32,198 nt of DNA, taken from contig JARKPE010000051.1 in assembly GCA_029975415.1 (NCBI GenBank), positions 1 to 32,198 of the forward strand, read 5' to 3'. The position numbers and the translations under genes were made by a program. This document shows positions 16,096-25,012 of the stretch, piece by piece. Position 1 is the stretch's first letter. Each line of letters begins with the position of its first letter. The notes under the pieces are model-generated. The model worked only from the letters and a program-made list of their open reading frames with translations, searched no databases and was not told where the DNA came from. The stretch comes from Dysgonamonadaceae bacterium (GTDB taxonomy: Bacteria > Bacteroidota > Bacteroidia > Bacteroidales > Dysgonomonadaceae).

Positions 16096-16671
16096 ATGGC
16101 TCGAAAAAAAACGAATGAAATAATTTACTCTCCTCCTGTGATTGAATTTGTTACGGTGGCTGTAGAGTTTTGCGCTTTTCTCGAAAATGAAGAGGATCGA
16201 TTTCGTCAGGAATGGTTGGAAACAATCGTTCGCCTCCTCCCACTTATTTACTTAAAGGCGACATTGTTGCCTGAAGTGGCTTCGATAAATGAGGAAAGTT
16301 TGCAATCTTTCGTACGTGAAGAAGATTATGCGCGTGTTGCAGAAAAAATTACTTTACTTTTGGGTGAGGATGATACATATCTCGATGTATTTGTGGAAGA
16401 TATGAAATACAGTGATACTCCCATCTCGGCATTTATTTCGGAAAACATAGCCGATATTTATCAGGATATAAGAAATTTTGTTTCGGTCTATCAATATGAA
16501 CTTACCGAGCAGATGAACGATGCGTTGTATGTTTGTCGAGATAATTTCAGAATGTATTGGGGCCAAAAATTAGTGAATGTATTACGACCGCTTCATTCGT
16601 TGCTATATACCAATTCCGAACGATTGGACGATGAAGAAGAGGATATCAATTTATACGATTCGTGGGATTAA
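16096..16671 (+). CDS. DUF5063 domain-containing protein
   Basis: This 191-residue cytoplasmic protein of unknown function is widespread in Bacteroidales. It is mostly helical and acidic, with a hallmark N-terminal pattern (SPPVIEFVTVAVEFCAFLE) and a region RLLPLIYLKATLLP, and it ends in an acidic tail (DDEEEDINLYDSWD). I chose the ATG at 16096 over an in-frame TTG at 16069, because the TTG lies within the predicted -7 box. The next gene overlaps its last 10 bases, so the two are likely translated together. Confidence 0.85.
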   Translation: MARKKTNEIIYSPPVIEFVTVAVEFCAFLENEEDRFRQEWLETIVRLLPLIYLKATLLPEVASINEESLQSFVREEDYARVAEKITLLLGEDDTYLDVFVEDMKYSDTPISAFISENIADIYQDIRNFVSVYQYELTEQMNDALYVCRDNFRMYWGQKLVNVLRPLHSLLYTNSERLDDEEEDINLYDSWD

Positions 16672-17243
16672 GTATCACTAAAGAACAGCTAAACCAACTC
16701 CCCGCAGAGACTTTTAAGGGGAAAATCTACGTTATAGATAACGAAGCTGCCGTCATGAAAGCGGTGCAAAGACTAAGAAACTTTTCGCTACTGGGATTTG
16801 ATACTGAAACTCGACCTTCTTTTATGAAAGGAAAAGTCAATAAAGTTGCGCTGATGCAACTCGCTTCCGAGGATGAATGTTATCTGTTTCGCCTCAATAA
16901 AATTGACTATCCCGACGCTCTTGACGATATCATTTGTAATCCTGACATCAAAAAGATTGGATTGTCGCTTCGAGATGATTTTGCTGCCATCCGCAAGCGA
17001 AGCGACAAAGAGCCTGTCAATTTTGTCGATTTACAGCAGTTTGTTCACAAATACGGAATTGACGACAATAGTCTTCAAAAAATTTACGCGCTTGTTTTCG
17101 GTAAAAAGATTTCTAAAAACCAACGTTTGTCCAACTGGGAAGCCGATCAGCTTACCCCTGCTCAGCAAATGTATGCAGCCATCGACGCTTGGGCATGTGT
17201 TCGAATCTACAAACACTTGATAAATTCACAACATCCTAAATAA
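16662..17243 (+). CDS. 3'-5' exonuclease, DEDD superfamily (RNase D-like)
   Basis: This 193-residue single-domain exonuclease resembles the catalytic domain of RNase D. The metal-binding residues are in place: GFDTET with Asp47 and Glu49, the ExoII-type segment IGLSLRDDF around 100-108, and the YAAIDAW motif with Tyr171 and Asp175 (the DEDDy type). There is no HRDC domain, so it is not full-length RNase D; tRNA 3' processing or another nucleic acid substrate is possible. The start is GTG at 16662, inside the DUF5063 gene. No later ATG keeps the domain intact. Three bases separate its stop from the methyltransferase start. Confidence 0.88.
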   Translation: MGLSITKEQLNQLPAETFKGKIYVIDNEAAVMKAVQRLRNFSLLGFDTETRPSFMKGKVNKVALMQLASEDECYLFRLNKIDYPDALDDIICNPDIKKIGLSLRDDFAAIRKRSDKEPVNFVDLQQFVHKYGIDDNSLQKIYALVFGKKISKNQRLSNWEADQLTPAQQMYAAIDAWACVRIYKHLINSQHPK

Positions 17244-17245
17244 AT

Positions 17246-18442
17246 ATGTGCAGATATATGCAGACGATCGTTTTAAAACCCAAAAAAGAGGATTCTTTGA
17301 TGCGATTTCATCCTTGGGTCTTTTCCGGTGCTATCGCACATAATCCCGATCAGCTTACTGAAGGAGATGTGGTGAGGGTGGTTTCCTCAAAAGGCGATGT
17401 GATTGGCGTGGGACATTATCAGCTTGGTAGCATCACTGTGCGTATGCTTTCTTTTCACGATGAAGCGATCGATGCCGAATTTTACCGACGACGAATTTCC
17501 TCTGCCTATACTATGCGCATTCATCTCGGGTTAATTCGTCCCGACAATAATTCATTCCGGTTGATTCATGGCGAAGGAGACAATCTTCCGGGACTTATTA
17601 TTGATATGTATGCGGGTACGGCTGTGGTTCAAGCTCATTCTGTAGGAATGCATCGCGATCGAGAAAAAATAGTAGCTGCGCTTCGAAGAGTTATTCCTGA
17701 AGAAAATCTTCGTAATATTTTTTATAAATCCGAAGCAACTCTTCCTTTCAATGCAAATGTCGAACCTGTGAACGAATATTTATACGGTGGAACAGATGTG
17801 GATTACGTGTCAGTTGAAAATGGATTGAGTTTTCATATCGATTGGCTTCGCGGTCAGAAAACGGGTTTTTTCGTAGATCAACGTGAAAATCGTAGTCTGC
17901 TCGAAAAATATGCGCGTGGACGAAATGTACTGAATATGTTTTGTTATACCGGTGGTTTTTCGGTGTATGCTCTGCGCGGAGGTGCATCAAAGGTGGTGTC
18001 GGTGGATAGTTCGTCGAAAGCCATGATGCTCACCGACGAAAATGTACATCTCAATTTTGGTGACGAGCCTCGCCATGAATCGTTTACCGACGATGCTTTC
18101 AGATTTCTGAAAGAAATGCCCGATGGAGTTTATGATTTAATTGTGCTCGATCCGCCTGCTTTTGCCAAACATCGTGGAGCAATCAACAATGCTTTGCAGG
18201 GATATAAGAAGTTAAATGCTTCTGCAATCGAGAAAATCGCCTCCGGAGGTATTCTTTTCACTTTTTCCTGTTCGCAGGCAATTAGCAGAGAACAATTTCG
18301 ACTTGCTGTTTTTAGTGCGGCGGCTCTTTCGCGACGAAAAGTGAGCATTCTTCATCAGTTGACGCAACCGGCTGATCATCCCATCAATATTTATCACCCC
18401 GAAGGAGAATATTTGAAAGGACTGGTGTTGTACGTGGAGTAA
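17246..18442 (+). CDS. Class I SAM-dependent rRNA methyltransferase, RlmI-like
   Basis: This 398-residue protein is related to RlmI, which makes 5-methylcytosine at position 1962 of E. coli 23S rRNA. An N-terminal PUA-type RNA-binding domain (about 5-80, with RFHPWVFSGAI) precedes a central EEHEY-like domain. The methyltransferase core has the SAM-binding motif NMFCYTGGFSVYALRGGA (about 229-246) and the catalytic-type motif VLDPPAFAKHR (about 298-308). FSCSQAIS near 340 supplies a conserved cysteine. ATG codons at 17246 and 17258 are both possible; the second would begin directly at the conserved QTIVLKPKKED. It is the last gene of the DUF5063-exonuclease run. Confidence 0.9.
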   Translation: MCRYMQTIVLKPKKEDSLMRFHPWVFSGAIAHNPDQLTEGDVVRVVSSKGDVIGVGHYQLGSITVRMLSFHDEAIDAEFYRRRISSAYTMRIHLGLIRPDNNSFRLIHGEGDNLPGLIIDMYAGTAVVQAHSVGMHRDREKIVAALRRVIPEENLRNIFYKSEATLPFNANVEPVNEYLYGGTDVDYVSVENGLSFHIDWLRGQKTGFFVDQRENRSLLEKYARGRNVLNMFCYTGGFSVYALRGGASKVVSVDSSSKAMMLTDENVHLNFGDEPRHESFTDDAFRFLKEMPDGVYDLIVLDPPAFAKHRGAINNALQGYKKLNASAIEKIASGGILFTFSCSQAISREQFRLAVFSAAALSRRKVSILHQLTQPADHPINIYHPEGEYLKGLVLYVE

Positions 18443-18528
18443 ATACCGTTTCATTTTGTTAATATAGCGTTTAATCTTGGCGTAAAATACTAAAAAAGGC
18501 AAAATAATTGATTTTTGTGCCACAAAGT

Positions 18529-18561
18529 TATGTTTTATAACATGAAAAAAGCTTATATTTG
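18529..18561 (+). promoter_or_regulatory. Promoter of the probable small RNA
   Basis: TATATTTG (18554-18561) matches the -7 consensus exactly. TATG (18529-18532), 21 nt upstream, is one base off TTTG. The predicted start is about 18567. Confidence 0.65.
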
Positions 18562-18566
18562 CAACG

Positions 18567-18636
18567 TGTTTTTCATGGTATTAGATTTAAGGTTAACAAT
18601 GAAGATTGGTTGTCGTGAGACAACCTTTCCTTTTTT
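18567..18636 (+). ncRNA. Probable small non-coding RNA of Bacteroidales type
   Basis: A well-formed promoter is followed about 70 nt later by an intrinsic terminator. GGTTGTC (18608-18614) pairs with GACAACC (18619-18625) around a GTGA (GNRA) tetraloop, followed by TTTCCTTTTTT. The part between, including TTCATGGTATTAGATTTAAG and GTTAACAA, has no useful reading frame. From memory the same core recurs between genes in other Bacteroidales, which would make it a conserved small RNA. I cannot name the family with certainty; the published 'Bacteroidales-1' motif, also defined by a promoter and terminator, is one candidate. It lies between the methyltransferase and GSCFA genes. Confidence 0.65.
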
Positions 18637-18649
18637 ATGTCCATAAGAC

Positions 18650-18680
18650 TTTTTCCCCTCAAAAAATTCCGTTATTTTTG
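18650..18680 (+). promoter_or_regulatory. Possible promoter of the GSCFA-murF/alr pair
   Basis: TATTTTTG (18673-18680) fits TAnnTTTG. TTTT lies 19 nt upstream (18650-18653), one base off TTTG. A second TATTTTTG at 18743-18750 is nearer the ATG but has no matching -33 box. Confidence 0.4.
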
Positions 18681-18772
18681 CGCTTTTCAATGCTTTCACA
18701 AAATATAAATCTTTCTGTGCTGCTTATTGGCTTGTTTTGTGCTATTTTTGTGTTAAATATTGGGAGAATAAC

Positions 18773-19759
18773 ATGACAATGGAATTTAGGACAAAAGTTC
18801 CGATATCCCGTTCGGATTTTCAAATCGATCATCACTCGCGACTGATGATTTTCGGATCGTGTTTTTCCGAGAATATTGGGAATCTGTTGCTTGCCAACAA
18901 ATTTGATGTCGATCTCAATCCATTTGGCACACTCTACAACCCTTTGTCTATTTCCATCGCATTCGATCGCCTTTTGAGAGGTAAAGCTTTTAATGAATCG
19001 GATTTGACAATGCGTGACGGAATATATCACAGCTTTTTGCACCACGGAGCGTTTTCTTCAGCCGATCCGCACGTTTGTTTACGTCGAATCAACGATCGCT
19101 TTGAGACCGCATCGGCAAAAATTGCACAGACTGATGTGTTTTTTGTAACGTTTGGGACGGCGTCTGTTTTTCGTTCAAAAAAAACAGACGATGTAGTGGG
19201 CAATTGTCATAAGTTTCCTTCAGATTTCTTTAGCAGAAGTATGCTTTCGGTAGAGGAAATCGTAGTAGAGTGGTCGAGATTGATCGGAGAGATAATGCTG
19301 ATTCAGCCCGATTCGAAGTTTGTTTTCACGGTGAGTCCTATTCGCCATTGGAAAGATGGCGCACCTCAAAATCATGTGAGCAAGTCGATCCTACATTTGT
19401 CGATCGAGGAACTTATCAAAATACATCCTGATTCGGTTGGATATTTCCCTGCATATGAGTTGATGATGGACGATTTGCGCGATTATCGATTTTATGCTTC
19501 GGATATGATGCATCCGTCAGAAACCGCTATCGAATATATTTGGGAACGATTTCGCGAGACTTTTTTTTCGAGCGAAACCGAAAAAATTCTTTCCGAGTGG
19601 CATCCACTCATGCTGGCATTAAAGCATCGTCCTTTTGATGACGATTCCGCCGTTTACCAATCTTTTTTGAAGAATACCCTTTCTAAAATTCTTCAATTTC
19701 AAAATAAATATCCATTTATTTCGCTTTCTGAAGAAATTAAACAATTGCAAAAATTCTGA
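18773..19759 (+). CDS. GSCFA domain-containing protein
   Basis: This 328-residue protein has the family-defining GSCFSENIG motif near residue 27. The serine of the GSCF block aligns with the nucleophile of SGNH/GDSL-type esterases. NPFGTLYNPLSI follows, then VTFGTASVF, TVSPIRHW and a C-terminal ASDMMHPS block. The DxxHP-like arrangement fits the Asp-His pair of an SGNH hydrolase. GSCFA function is not established; the resemblance to acyl-hydrolases acting on polysaccharides or peptidoglycan is inference. I chose ATG 18773 over an upstream TTG at 18737. It precedes murF-alr by 11 nt, consistent with an envelope role. Confidence 0.88.
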   Translation: MTMEFRTKVPISRSDFQIDHHSRLMIFGSCFSENIGNLLLANKFDVDLNPFGTLYNPLSISIAFDRLLRGKAFNESDLTMRDGIYHSFLHHGAFSSADPHVCLRRINDRFETASAKIAQTDVFFVTFGTASVFRSKKTDDVVGNCHKFPSDFFSRSMLSVEEIVVEWSRLIGEIMLIQPDSKFVFTVSPIRHWKDGAPQNHVSKSILHLSIEELIKIHPDSVGYFPAYELMMDDLRDYRFYASDMMHPSETAIEYIWERFRETFFSSETEKILSEWHPLMLALKHRPFDDDSAVYQSFLKNTLSKILQFQNKYPFISLSEEIKQLQKF

Positions 19760-19770
19760 ATCGTGCTGAT

Positions 19771-22236
19771 ATGAAATATCCTATTTCAAAAATAATTTCT
19801 ATTTTAGGCTTGAAAAATTTCGATTGGATCGAAACGGAAATATCGCTTCTCCTTACCGACAGTCGACAACTTTCCAATCCCTCTGAAACACTTTTTTTTG
19901 CATTCGAAACCAAAAATAATGATGGTCATCGCTACATAGCGGATTTGTATGCAGCAGGTGTTCGCAATTTTGTGGTGTCCAAAATGATGCCCGAATGGAA
20001 AAACTTAACCGGATGTAATTTTCTGCTTGTAAAAAATACTTTAAGGGCTTTGCAAAAAATAGCGGCTTATCACCGTCGTCGTTTCGATATTCCGATTATT
20101 GGAATCACCGGCAGTAATGGCAAAACAATTGTGAAGGAATGGCTTTATCAACTTTTACAGGAAGATTTCAATATCGTCCGATCTCCTCGAAGTTATAATT
20201 CGCAGATCGGTGTCCCCCTGTCGGTTTGGCAATTGGACGATAATGCGACACTCGGAATTTTTGAGGCAGGTATTTCAATGCCCGATGAAATGGATCATCT
20301 CGAACCAATAATCCGCCCAACAATCGGAATTCTTACAAAAATAGGAGAGGCTCATCAGGAAAATTTTACTTCACTCCAGCAGAAATGTCTCGAAAAAATG
20401 AGGCTGTTCATTAATTGCAATGTGGTGATTTATGGCGAAGATAATCCAATTATTCGCGAAGCTGCCGATCAGATGCTTATTTCACAAAAAGCTTTCACTT
20501 GGTCGCGCAAACAAACAGACGCACCGCTCTACATTTCGAAGATCGAAAAAAAGGCATATTCAACTCTCATTTATTATTCTTTTCTTAGTTTAGATTACTC
20601 AGTAGAAATTCCTTTTACCGATGAGGCTTCTATCGAGAATGCCATTCATTGTCTGGCTACTATGCTTTTTCTGAATGTCGAGCCATCGGTTATTTCGGAG
20701 AGAATGAAAAAACTCGAACCGGTAGCTATGCGTCTTGAGGTTTTGCAAGGCAAAAACAATTGCATTCTTATCAATGATGCCTATAATGCTGATATCAACT
20801 CGGTGAAAATTGCACTCGATTTCATGAATCAACGTAGTGCCGAAAAATCATTGAGAAAGACAATTATTCTATCGGATATTCTGCAAAGTGGAATATTACC
20901 CAAAACCCTTTATCATCGTGTAGCCGACATGATGATAGAAAACGGAATCGAAAAAATTATCGGTATTGGACACGATATTTCGCAAAACAGTGATGTATTT
21001 GCTATCGAGAAATATTTTTTTCCTTCTACAGAGTCATTCATTCTGTCTGGAATATGGCGAAAATTCGATAACGAAATTATTTTGATTAAAGGTGCCCGAA
21101 AATATCATTTTGAGCAAATTATTGCCCTGATTCAAGAACGCATTCACGAAACCGTTCTCGAAGTAGATTTGGACGCCGTTGTACATAATTACAACTTTTA
21201 TAAATCGAAATTACGGCCAGGTGTAAAAATGATTTGCATGGTGAAAGCTAATGCTTACGGCGCGGGTGCTGTTGAGATTGCCAAAACGCTGCAATATCAT
21301 CGTTGCGATTATCTGGCCGTTGCTGTCACCGAAGAGGGCATAACACTTCGTTCGGAAGGTATCTCTTTGCCAATTATCATTCTCAATCCGGAAGTAAATG
21401 GATTTGAAGAACTGTTTTCAAACCGATTGGAGCCGGAGGTATATAATTTCAGAATTTTGGATGCTTTCATCAAAGAAGCAGATCGACGGGGGATTACCGA
21501 TTATCCTGTTCATCTGAAAATTGATACGGGGATGCATCGTCTGGGATTTTTGCCCGATCAGATTCCTTTATTGATCGAACGTTTGCGTTCGCAAAAAGGA
21601 TTGAAAGTAATATCCGTATTTTCTCATTTGGCAGCAAGTGAAAGTTGGACGTTTGACGAGTTTACCGAAAAACAGATCGAGACCTTACGGAGTAGCGCCT
21701 CCCATATAGAAACAGGAATTGGCTATTCAATATATAAACACATTTTAAATTCTGCCGGAATTGAGCGATTTCCTGAAGCTCAATGGGATATGGTTCGTTT
21801 GGGAATTGGTTTATACGGAATCAGTGCAAGCGGATTGAAGGGATTGAAAAACGTAAGCACTCTCAAAACCACGATTTTGCAAATTAAAGATATCCCCAAT
21901 CAAGAAACTGTTGGTTATGGCCGCAAGGAATCTTTAGACCGTGATGCCCGTATCGCAACGGTCAGAATCGGCTATGCAGATGGATTAGACCGTAAGTTTG
22001 GCAATAGAGTAGGGCAAGTTCTTATAAACGGTAAAATTGCACCCATTGTCGGAAATGTTTGTATGGACCTTTGTATGGTGGATGTTACGGATATTGATGC
22101 CCAAGAGGGTGATGAGGTTATTTTGTTTGGGAACGATCTTTCGGTAATCGATCTGGCAGAATCTATCGGAACTATTCCCTATGAAGTTTTAACCTCAGTT
22201 TCGCCTCGAGTAAAGCGGGTGTATATTACCGAATGA
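19771..22236 (+). CDS. Bifunctional MurF ligase / alanine racemase
   Basis: This is one 821-residue protein carrying two cell-wall enzymes. The N-terminal part (about 1-455) is UDP-MurNAc-tripeptide:D-Ala-D-Ala ligase, with ATP loop GITGSNGKT at 111-119 and the late NDAYNADINS motif. The C-terminal part (about 455-821) is a PLP-dependent alanine racemase. Its cofactor lysine is Lys492 in MVKANAYGAG, and the second catalytic base is Tyr716 in VGYGRK, followed by IGYADG. The fusion is characteristic of Bacteroidota and joins D-alanine supply to its use, although D-Ala-D-Ala ligase acts between them. Both active sites look complete. It is co-transcribed with the GSCFA gene. Confidence 0.95.
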   Translation: MKYPISKIISILGLKNFDWIETEISLLLTDSRQLSNPSETLFFAFETKNNDGHRYIADLYAAGVRNFVVSKMMPEWKNLTGCNFLLVKNTLRALQKIAAYHRRRFDIPIIGITGSNGKTIVKEWLYQLLQEDFNIVRSPRSYNSQIGVPLSVWQLDDNATLGIFEAGISMPDEMDHLEPIIRPTIGILTKIGEAHQENFTSLQQKCLEKMRLFINCNVVIYGEDNPIIREAADQMLISQKAFTWSRKQTDAPLYISKIEKKAYSTLIYYSFLSLDYSVEIPFTDEASIENAIHCLATMLFLNVEPSVISERMKKLEPVAMRLEVLQGKNNCILINDAYNADINSVKIALDFMNQRSAEKSLRKTIILSDILQSGILPKTLYHRVADMMIENGIEKIIGIGHDISQNSDVFAIEKYFFPSTESFILSGIWRKFDNEIILIKGARKYHFEQIIALIQERIHETVLEVDLDAVVHNYNFYKSKLRPGVKMICMVKANAYGAGAVEIAKTLQYHRCDYLAVAVTEEGITLRSEGISLPIIILNPEVNGFEELFSNRLEPEVYNFRILDAFIKEADRRGITDYPVHLKIDTGMHRLGFLPDQIPLLIERLRSQKGLKVISVFSHLAASESWTFDEFTEKQIETLRSSASHIETGIGYSIYKHILNSAGIERFPEAQWDMVRLGIGLYGISASGLKGLKNVSTLKTTILQIKDIPNQETVGYGRKESLDRDARIATVRIGYADGLDRKFGNRVGQVLINGKIAPIVGNVCMDLCMVDVTDIDAQEGDEVILFGNDLSVIDLAESIGTIPYEVLTSVSPRVKRVYITE

Positions 22237-22358
22237 CATTTTCTTTTTTTATGTTCAATTCTTCTGCAATCAGGTATATCATTAATTTGGGTATTTCTTC
22301 TGTCTAATTGCATTTACTCTTTTTTTTCATTAAGGATATTGCTTGTTTTGCATCTTAT
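22237..22358. other. Short intergenic stretch, nothing recognised
   Basis: This AT-rich sequence lies between the murF-alr stop and the shared terminator. No gene, promoter pair or repeat was seen. Confidence 0.4.
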
Positions 22359-22396
22359 ACTAAAAAAAGCGTCTCTTCGGAGACGCTTTTTTTAGT
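22359..22396. terminator. Bidirectional terminator with TTCG tetraloop
   Basis: AGCGTCTC pairs with GAGACGCT around a TTCG loop, flanked by seven A on one side and seven T on the other. It therefore ends both murF-alr (plus) and ompA (minus), which converge here. Confidence 0.93.
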
Positions 22397-22417
22397 ATGT
22401 AAATATATTTCAGAAGC

Positions 22418-23578
22418 TTATTCAGTGAAGAAGATAGCAACGCGATTCCATTCATTCACTTCATAAGGTTGTTCAGTGTCACCCTTCCAGTCAACGCTTA
22501 CGCGACTGCTGTCAATTCCGTATTCGTTGATTAACGCATTAGCAACAGCTTTTGCACGTCTTTCAGAAAGTGCCATGTTGTATGCCGGTGTACCAGTCAA
22601 GCGGTCAGCATAAGCAGTGATCTTAACTTTAGCATTCGGATTTTCTTTTAGATATTGAGCCGTATTGTAGATGCTTATTTGTTGACCTTTGTCGATTTTT
22701 GCTGAATTCAGACGGAAGAATACAACATTCGGAACATAAACAGTTTCTTCTTGTACTACAGGTTGAATTTCAGGACATTCTGGACAAGAAGCAGGACGTT
22801 TGCTGAGTTCTTCGTTTTCAGCACGAAGTCTGTTGATTTGACTGTTCAGATCGTTGATCAGGTTGTAGTCCATAAGTTCGGCAGGAGTGAATTCTTGTTT
22901 TCCAAGACCAAACTTTACGCCCAATACGCCAGATAACATGCTGTCCCATTCGTAATCTCCTCCGCGAGCAAAATCAAATGTTTCTTGCATCACGCGGTAC
23001 CCCAAATCGATGAAAATGCTGAAGTTTTTTGCTACCTGAAAATTATTGATTAAACCGGCATTCCAAGTAAGAGATTGGTTCTGACCCTTGAAGGTATCCC
23101 CGTCTTCATTCGGTTTTTTCCAGTCGGCCATTCCGTACATATAGCCCATTCCCACATAAGGAATAAGATTCCATACGCGGTTGGGATTGTAGCCAAACCA
23201 AGCATTGTTAATGTTGTACATTACGTCAACATGTCCTCCGATCCAGTTGTGATCCAGTCCGTTAGGTCCGACAAGAGGAACATCGGCCACATGTTTGATC
23301 AATCCTGCATCAATAACACCACGAACACCCCATATTGGAGAAACCCATTTTCCGACTTCAAGTTGTCCCATCCATCCGAGGCGATCTCCAAAATCTGCGT
23401 CAGCATCATTTTCACCTTTCGTTATATACAGGTTAGTACCTCCACTAAGCCCGATATACCAATGGTCGCTCGCTTTGTCTTTCAGGTACACAGTCCCGTT
23501 CGACACATTTTGCACGTCTTGCGCACTCATCCCGATTGCTACAAGAGCTGACATTAAAAGTAAACTAAACTTTTTCAT
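22418..23578 (-). CDS. OmpA family outer-membrane protein
   Basis: This 386-residue protein has a signal peptide (about 1-20, ending MSAQ) and an N-terminal beta-barrel of roughly 200 residues rich in Gly, Trp and Tyr. A short helical linker (DLNSQINRLRAENEEL) leads to a small Cys-Pro segment (SCPECPE). The peptidoglycan-binding OmpA domain follows (about 285-386), with ADRLTG and MALSERRAKAV supplying the Asp and Arg expected to hold diaminopimelate. It tethers the outer membrane to the wall and is probably abundant. It resembles the paired OmpA-like proteins of Porphyromonas, but only one copy is present here. The leader is unusually long, about 230 nt from a -7 box at 23813-23820. Confidence 0.93.
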   Translation of the reverse strand: MKKFSLLLMSALVAIGMSAQDVQNVSNGTVYLKDKASDHWYIGLSGGTNLYITKGENDADADFGDRLGWMGQLEVGKWVSPIWGVRGVIDAGLIKHVADVPLVGPNGLDHNWIGGHVDVMYNINNAWFGYNPNRVWNLIPYVGMGYMYGMADWKKPNEDGDTFKGQNQSLTWNAGLINNFQVAKNFSIFIDLGYRVMQETFDFARGGDYEWDSMLSGVLGVKFGLGKQEFTPAELMDYNLINDLNSQINRLRAENEELSKRPASCPECPEIQPVVQEETVYVPNVVFFRLNSAKIDKGQQISIYNTAQYLKENPNAKVKITAYADRLTGTPAYNMALSERRAKAVANALINEYGIDSSRVSVDWKGDTEQPYEVNEWNRVAIFFTE

Positions 23579-23812
23579 AAATTTAAATTCTAATTAAACA
23601 TTTTATTACAATAACTCGATAATTTATTTCTCTCATTATATGCGGACACTATTTTTTAGTGCGTTTTTTACACTAACTTTTAAAGAATAAACATTTCTCA
23701 CGTTAAAATGTTCGTGCGATATTTCGAAAAAAAATAAAATTTAATTTCTATCTTGCGAACAATACTTTCCGCTCATTGTAGTGGAAAACTCTTTTCCATT
23801 GGAAATGAACCA
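23579..23812 (-). promoter_or_regulatory. Long structured 5' leader of the ompA-like gene
   Basis: No gene lies here. In the minus-strand transcript several stems are possible: GGAAAA-gag-TTTTCC near the 5' end, AACATTT with AAATGTT in the middle, and AGTG with CACT pairs nearer the gene. The rest is AT-rich single-stranded sequence. Long leaders that set mRNA stability are known for ompA in other phyla, but no homology is claimed. Confidence 0.4.
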
Positions 23813-23820
23813 CAAATATA
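23813..23820 (-). promoter_or_regulatory. -7 box upstream of the ompA-like gene
   Basis: TATATTTG on the minus strand matches TAnnTTTG exactly. No TTTG is found 19-21 nt upstream. Confidence 0.42.
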
Positions 23821-23933
23821 ACGCTTAATTTTATATAAAGAGCGAATTTAATAAAAAAAATCGATAAAACCGCTTCTCATTGTCTAATTCTTCACGATTC
23901 TTTCATTTATGCCTGTTTTTATACAAGAAATAG

Positions 23934-24794
23934 TTATCCTAAATAGCTTTTCAAAAGTTTACTTCGGGAGTCTTGACGAAGTCTGCGAATAGCTTTTTCT
24001 TTGATTTGACGAACTCTTTCTCGCGTCAACTGAAACTTATCGCCTATTTCTTCAAGTGTCATTTCTTGGCAACCAATTCCAAAAAACATTTTTATGATAT
24101 CGCTTTCTCGTTCTGTGAGTGTGGATAGTGCTCTGTCTATTTCTTTTTGCAACGACTCGTTTATCAAGGTACGGTCGGCGACGGGCGCATCTTCGTTGAC
24201 CAACACATCCAACAAACTGTTGTCTTCTCCCTCTACAAATGGAGCATCTACCGAAATATGTCTTCCGGATACTTTTAGCGAATCAGAAACCTTATCTACC
24301 GATATGTCCAACTCGTCCGCTAATTCTTCAGCCGAAGGTCGTCGTTCATTTTCCTGTTCAAATTTTTGGAACGCTTTGCTTATTTTGTTCAACGATCCAA
24401 CCTGATTGAGCGGAAGCCGAACGATTCGCGATTGTTCAGCCAATGCCTGAAGAATTGATTGACGTATCCACCAAACAGCATAGCTGATGAATTTGAAACC
24501 TCTGGTTTCGTCAAATTTTTCTGCTGCCTTGATCAATCCCAGATTCCCTTCGTTGATCAAATCCGGCAGACTGAGGCCTTGGTTTTGGTATTGTTTCGCA
24601 ACCGATACGACGAAACGAAGATTGGCACGGGTAAGTTTTTCCAATGCTTGTCTGTCGCCTCGTTTAATTGCTTGCGCCAATTCCACTTCTTCTTCTACAG
24701 TAATTAAGTCTTCTCGGCCTATTTCCTGTAGATATTTGTCCAAAGAGGCGCTTTCGCGATTTGTAATCGATTTTGTAATTTTTAACTGTCTCAT
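23934..24794 (-). CDS. rpoD: Primary RNA polymerase sigma factor (Bacteroides sigma-ABfr type)
   Basis: This 286-residue sigma-70 is the short housekeeping form of Bacteroidota and lacks the long region 1.1. Region 1.2 begins near [13 protein letters not shown]. Region 2 runs through [34 protein letters not shown] and the -10 recognition helix [11 protein letters not shown]. Region 3 follows, and region 4 ends with [20 protein letters not shown], the helix-turn-helix. In this phylum this factor reads TTTG and TAnnTTTG rather than TTGACA and TATAAT, which is the pattern found upstream of many genes in the window. The start is the ATG at 24794. Confidence 0.96.
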   Translation of the reverse strand: MRQLKITKSITNRESASLDKYLQEIGREDLITVEEEVELAQAIKRGDRQALEKLTRANLRFVVSVAKQYQNQGLSLPDLINEGNLGLIKAAEKFDETRGFKFISYAVWWIRQSILQALAEQSRIVRLPLNQVGSLNKISKAFQKFEQENERRPSAEELADELDISVDKVSDSLKVSGRHISVDAPFVEGEDNSLLDVLVNEDAPVADRTLINESLQKEIDRALSTLTERESDIIKMFFGIGCQEMTLEEIGDKFQLTRERVRQIKEKAIRRLRQDSRSKLLKSYLG

Positions 24795-24851
24795 TCTCTA
24801 TTACCTCTATTCTAAATAATTTATTTTTTTCCTTGTTTTTATAAGGGGGTG

Positions 24852-24859
24852 CAAAATTA
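24852..24859 (-). promoter_or_regulatory. -7 box upstream of rpoD
   Basis: TAATTTTG on the minus strand fits TAnnTTTG, 57 nt before the rpoD start. No matching -33 box is evident. Confidence 0.42.
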
Positions 24860-24910
24860 CTATTTATTTTTCATAATTCCCATCAATCAACTATGGGATT
24901 TCTACAAACC

Positions 24911-24952
24911 AACAACAAAGGATAAAGTTGAATTTCTTGACCCTTTGTTGTT
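24911..24952. terminator. Inverted repeat between htrA and rpoD, possible terminator
   Basis: AACAACAAAGG (24911-24921) and CCTTTGTTGTT (24942-24952) form a perfect 11-bp stem with a 20-nt loop, about 60 nt past the htrA stop. There is no clean T run after the stem on the minus strand, so termination is likely but not certain. Confidence 0.55.
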
Positions 24953-25012
24953 AAAAACAAGCTATTTGCTTTTTTGTTATATCAAAAGTTTAAATTAACA
25001 TGAATTAATGTG

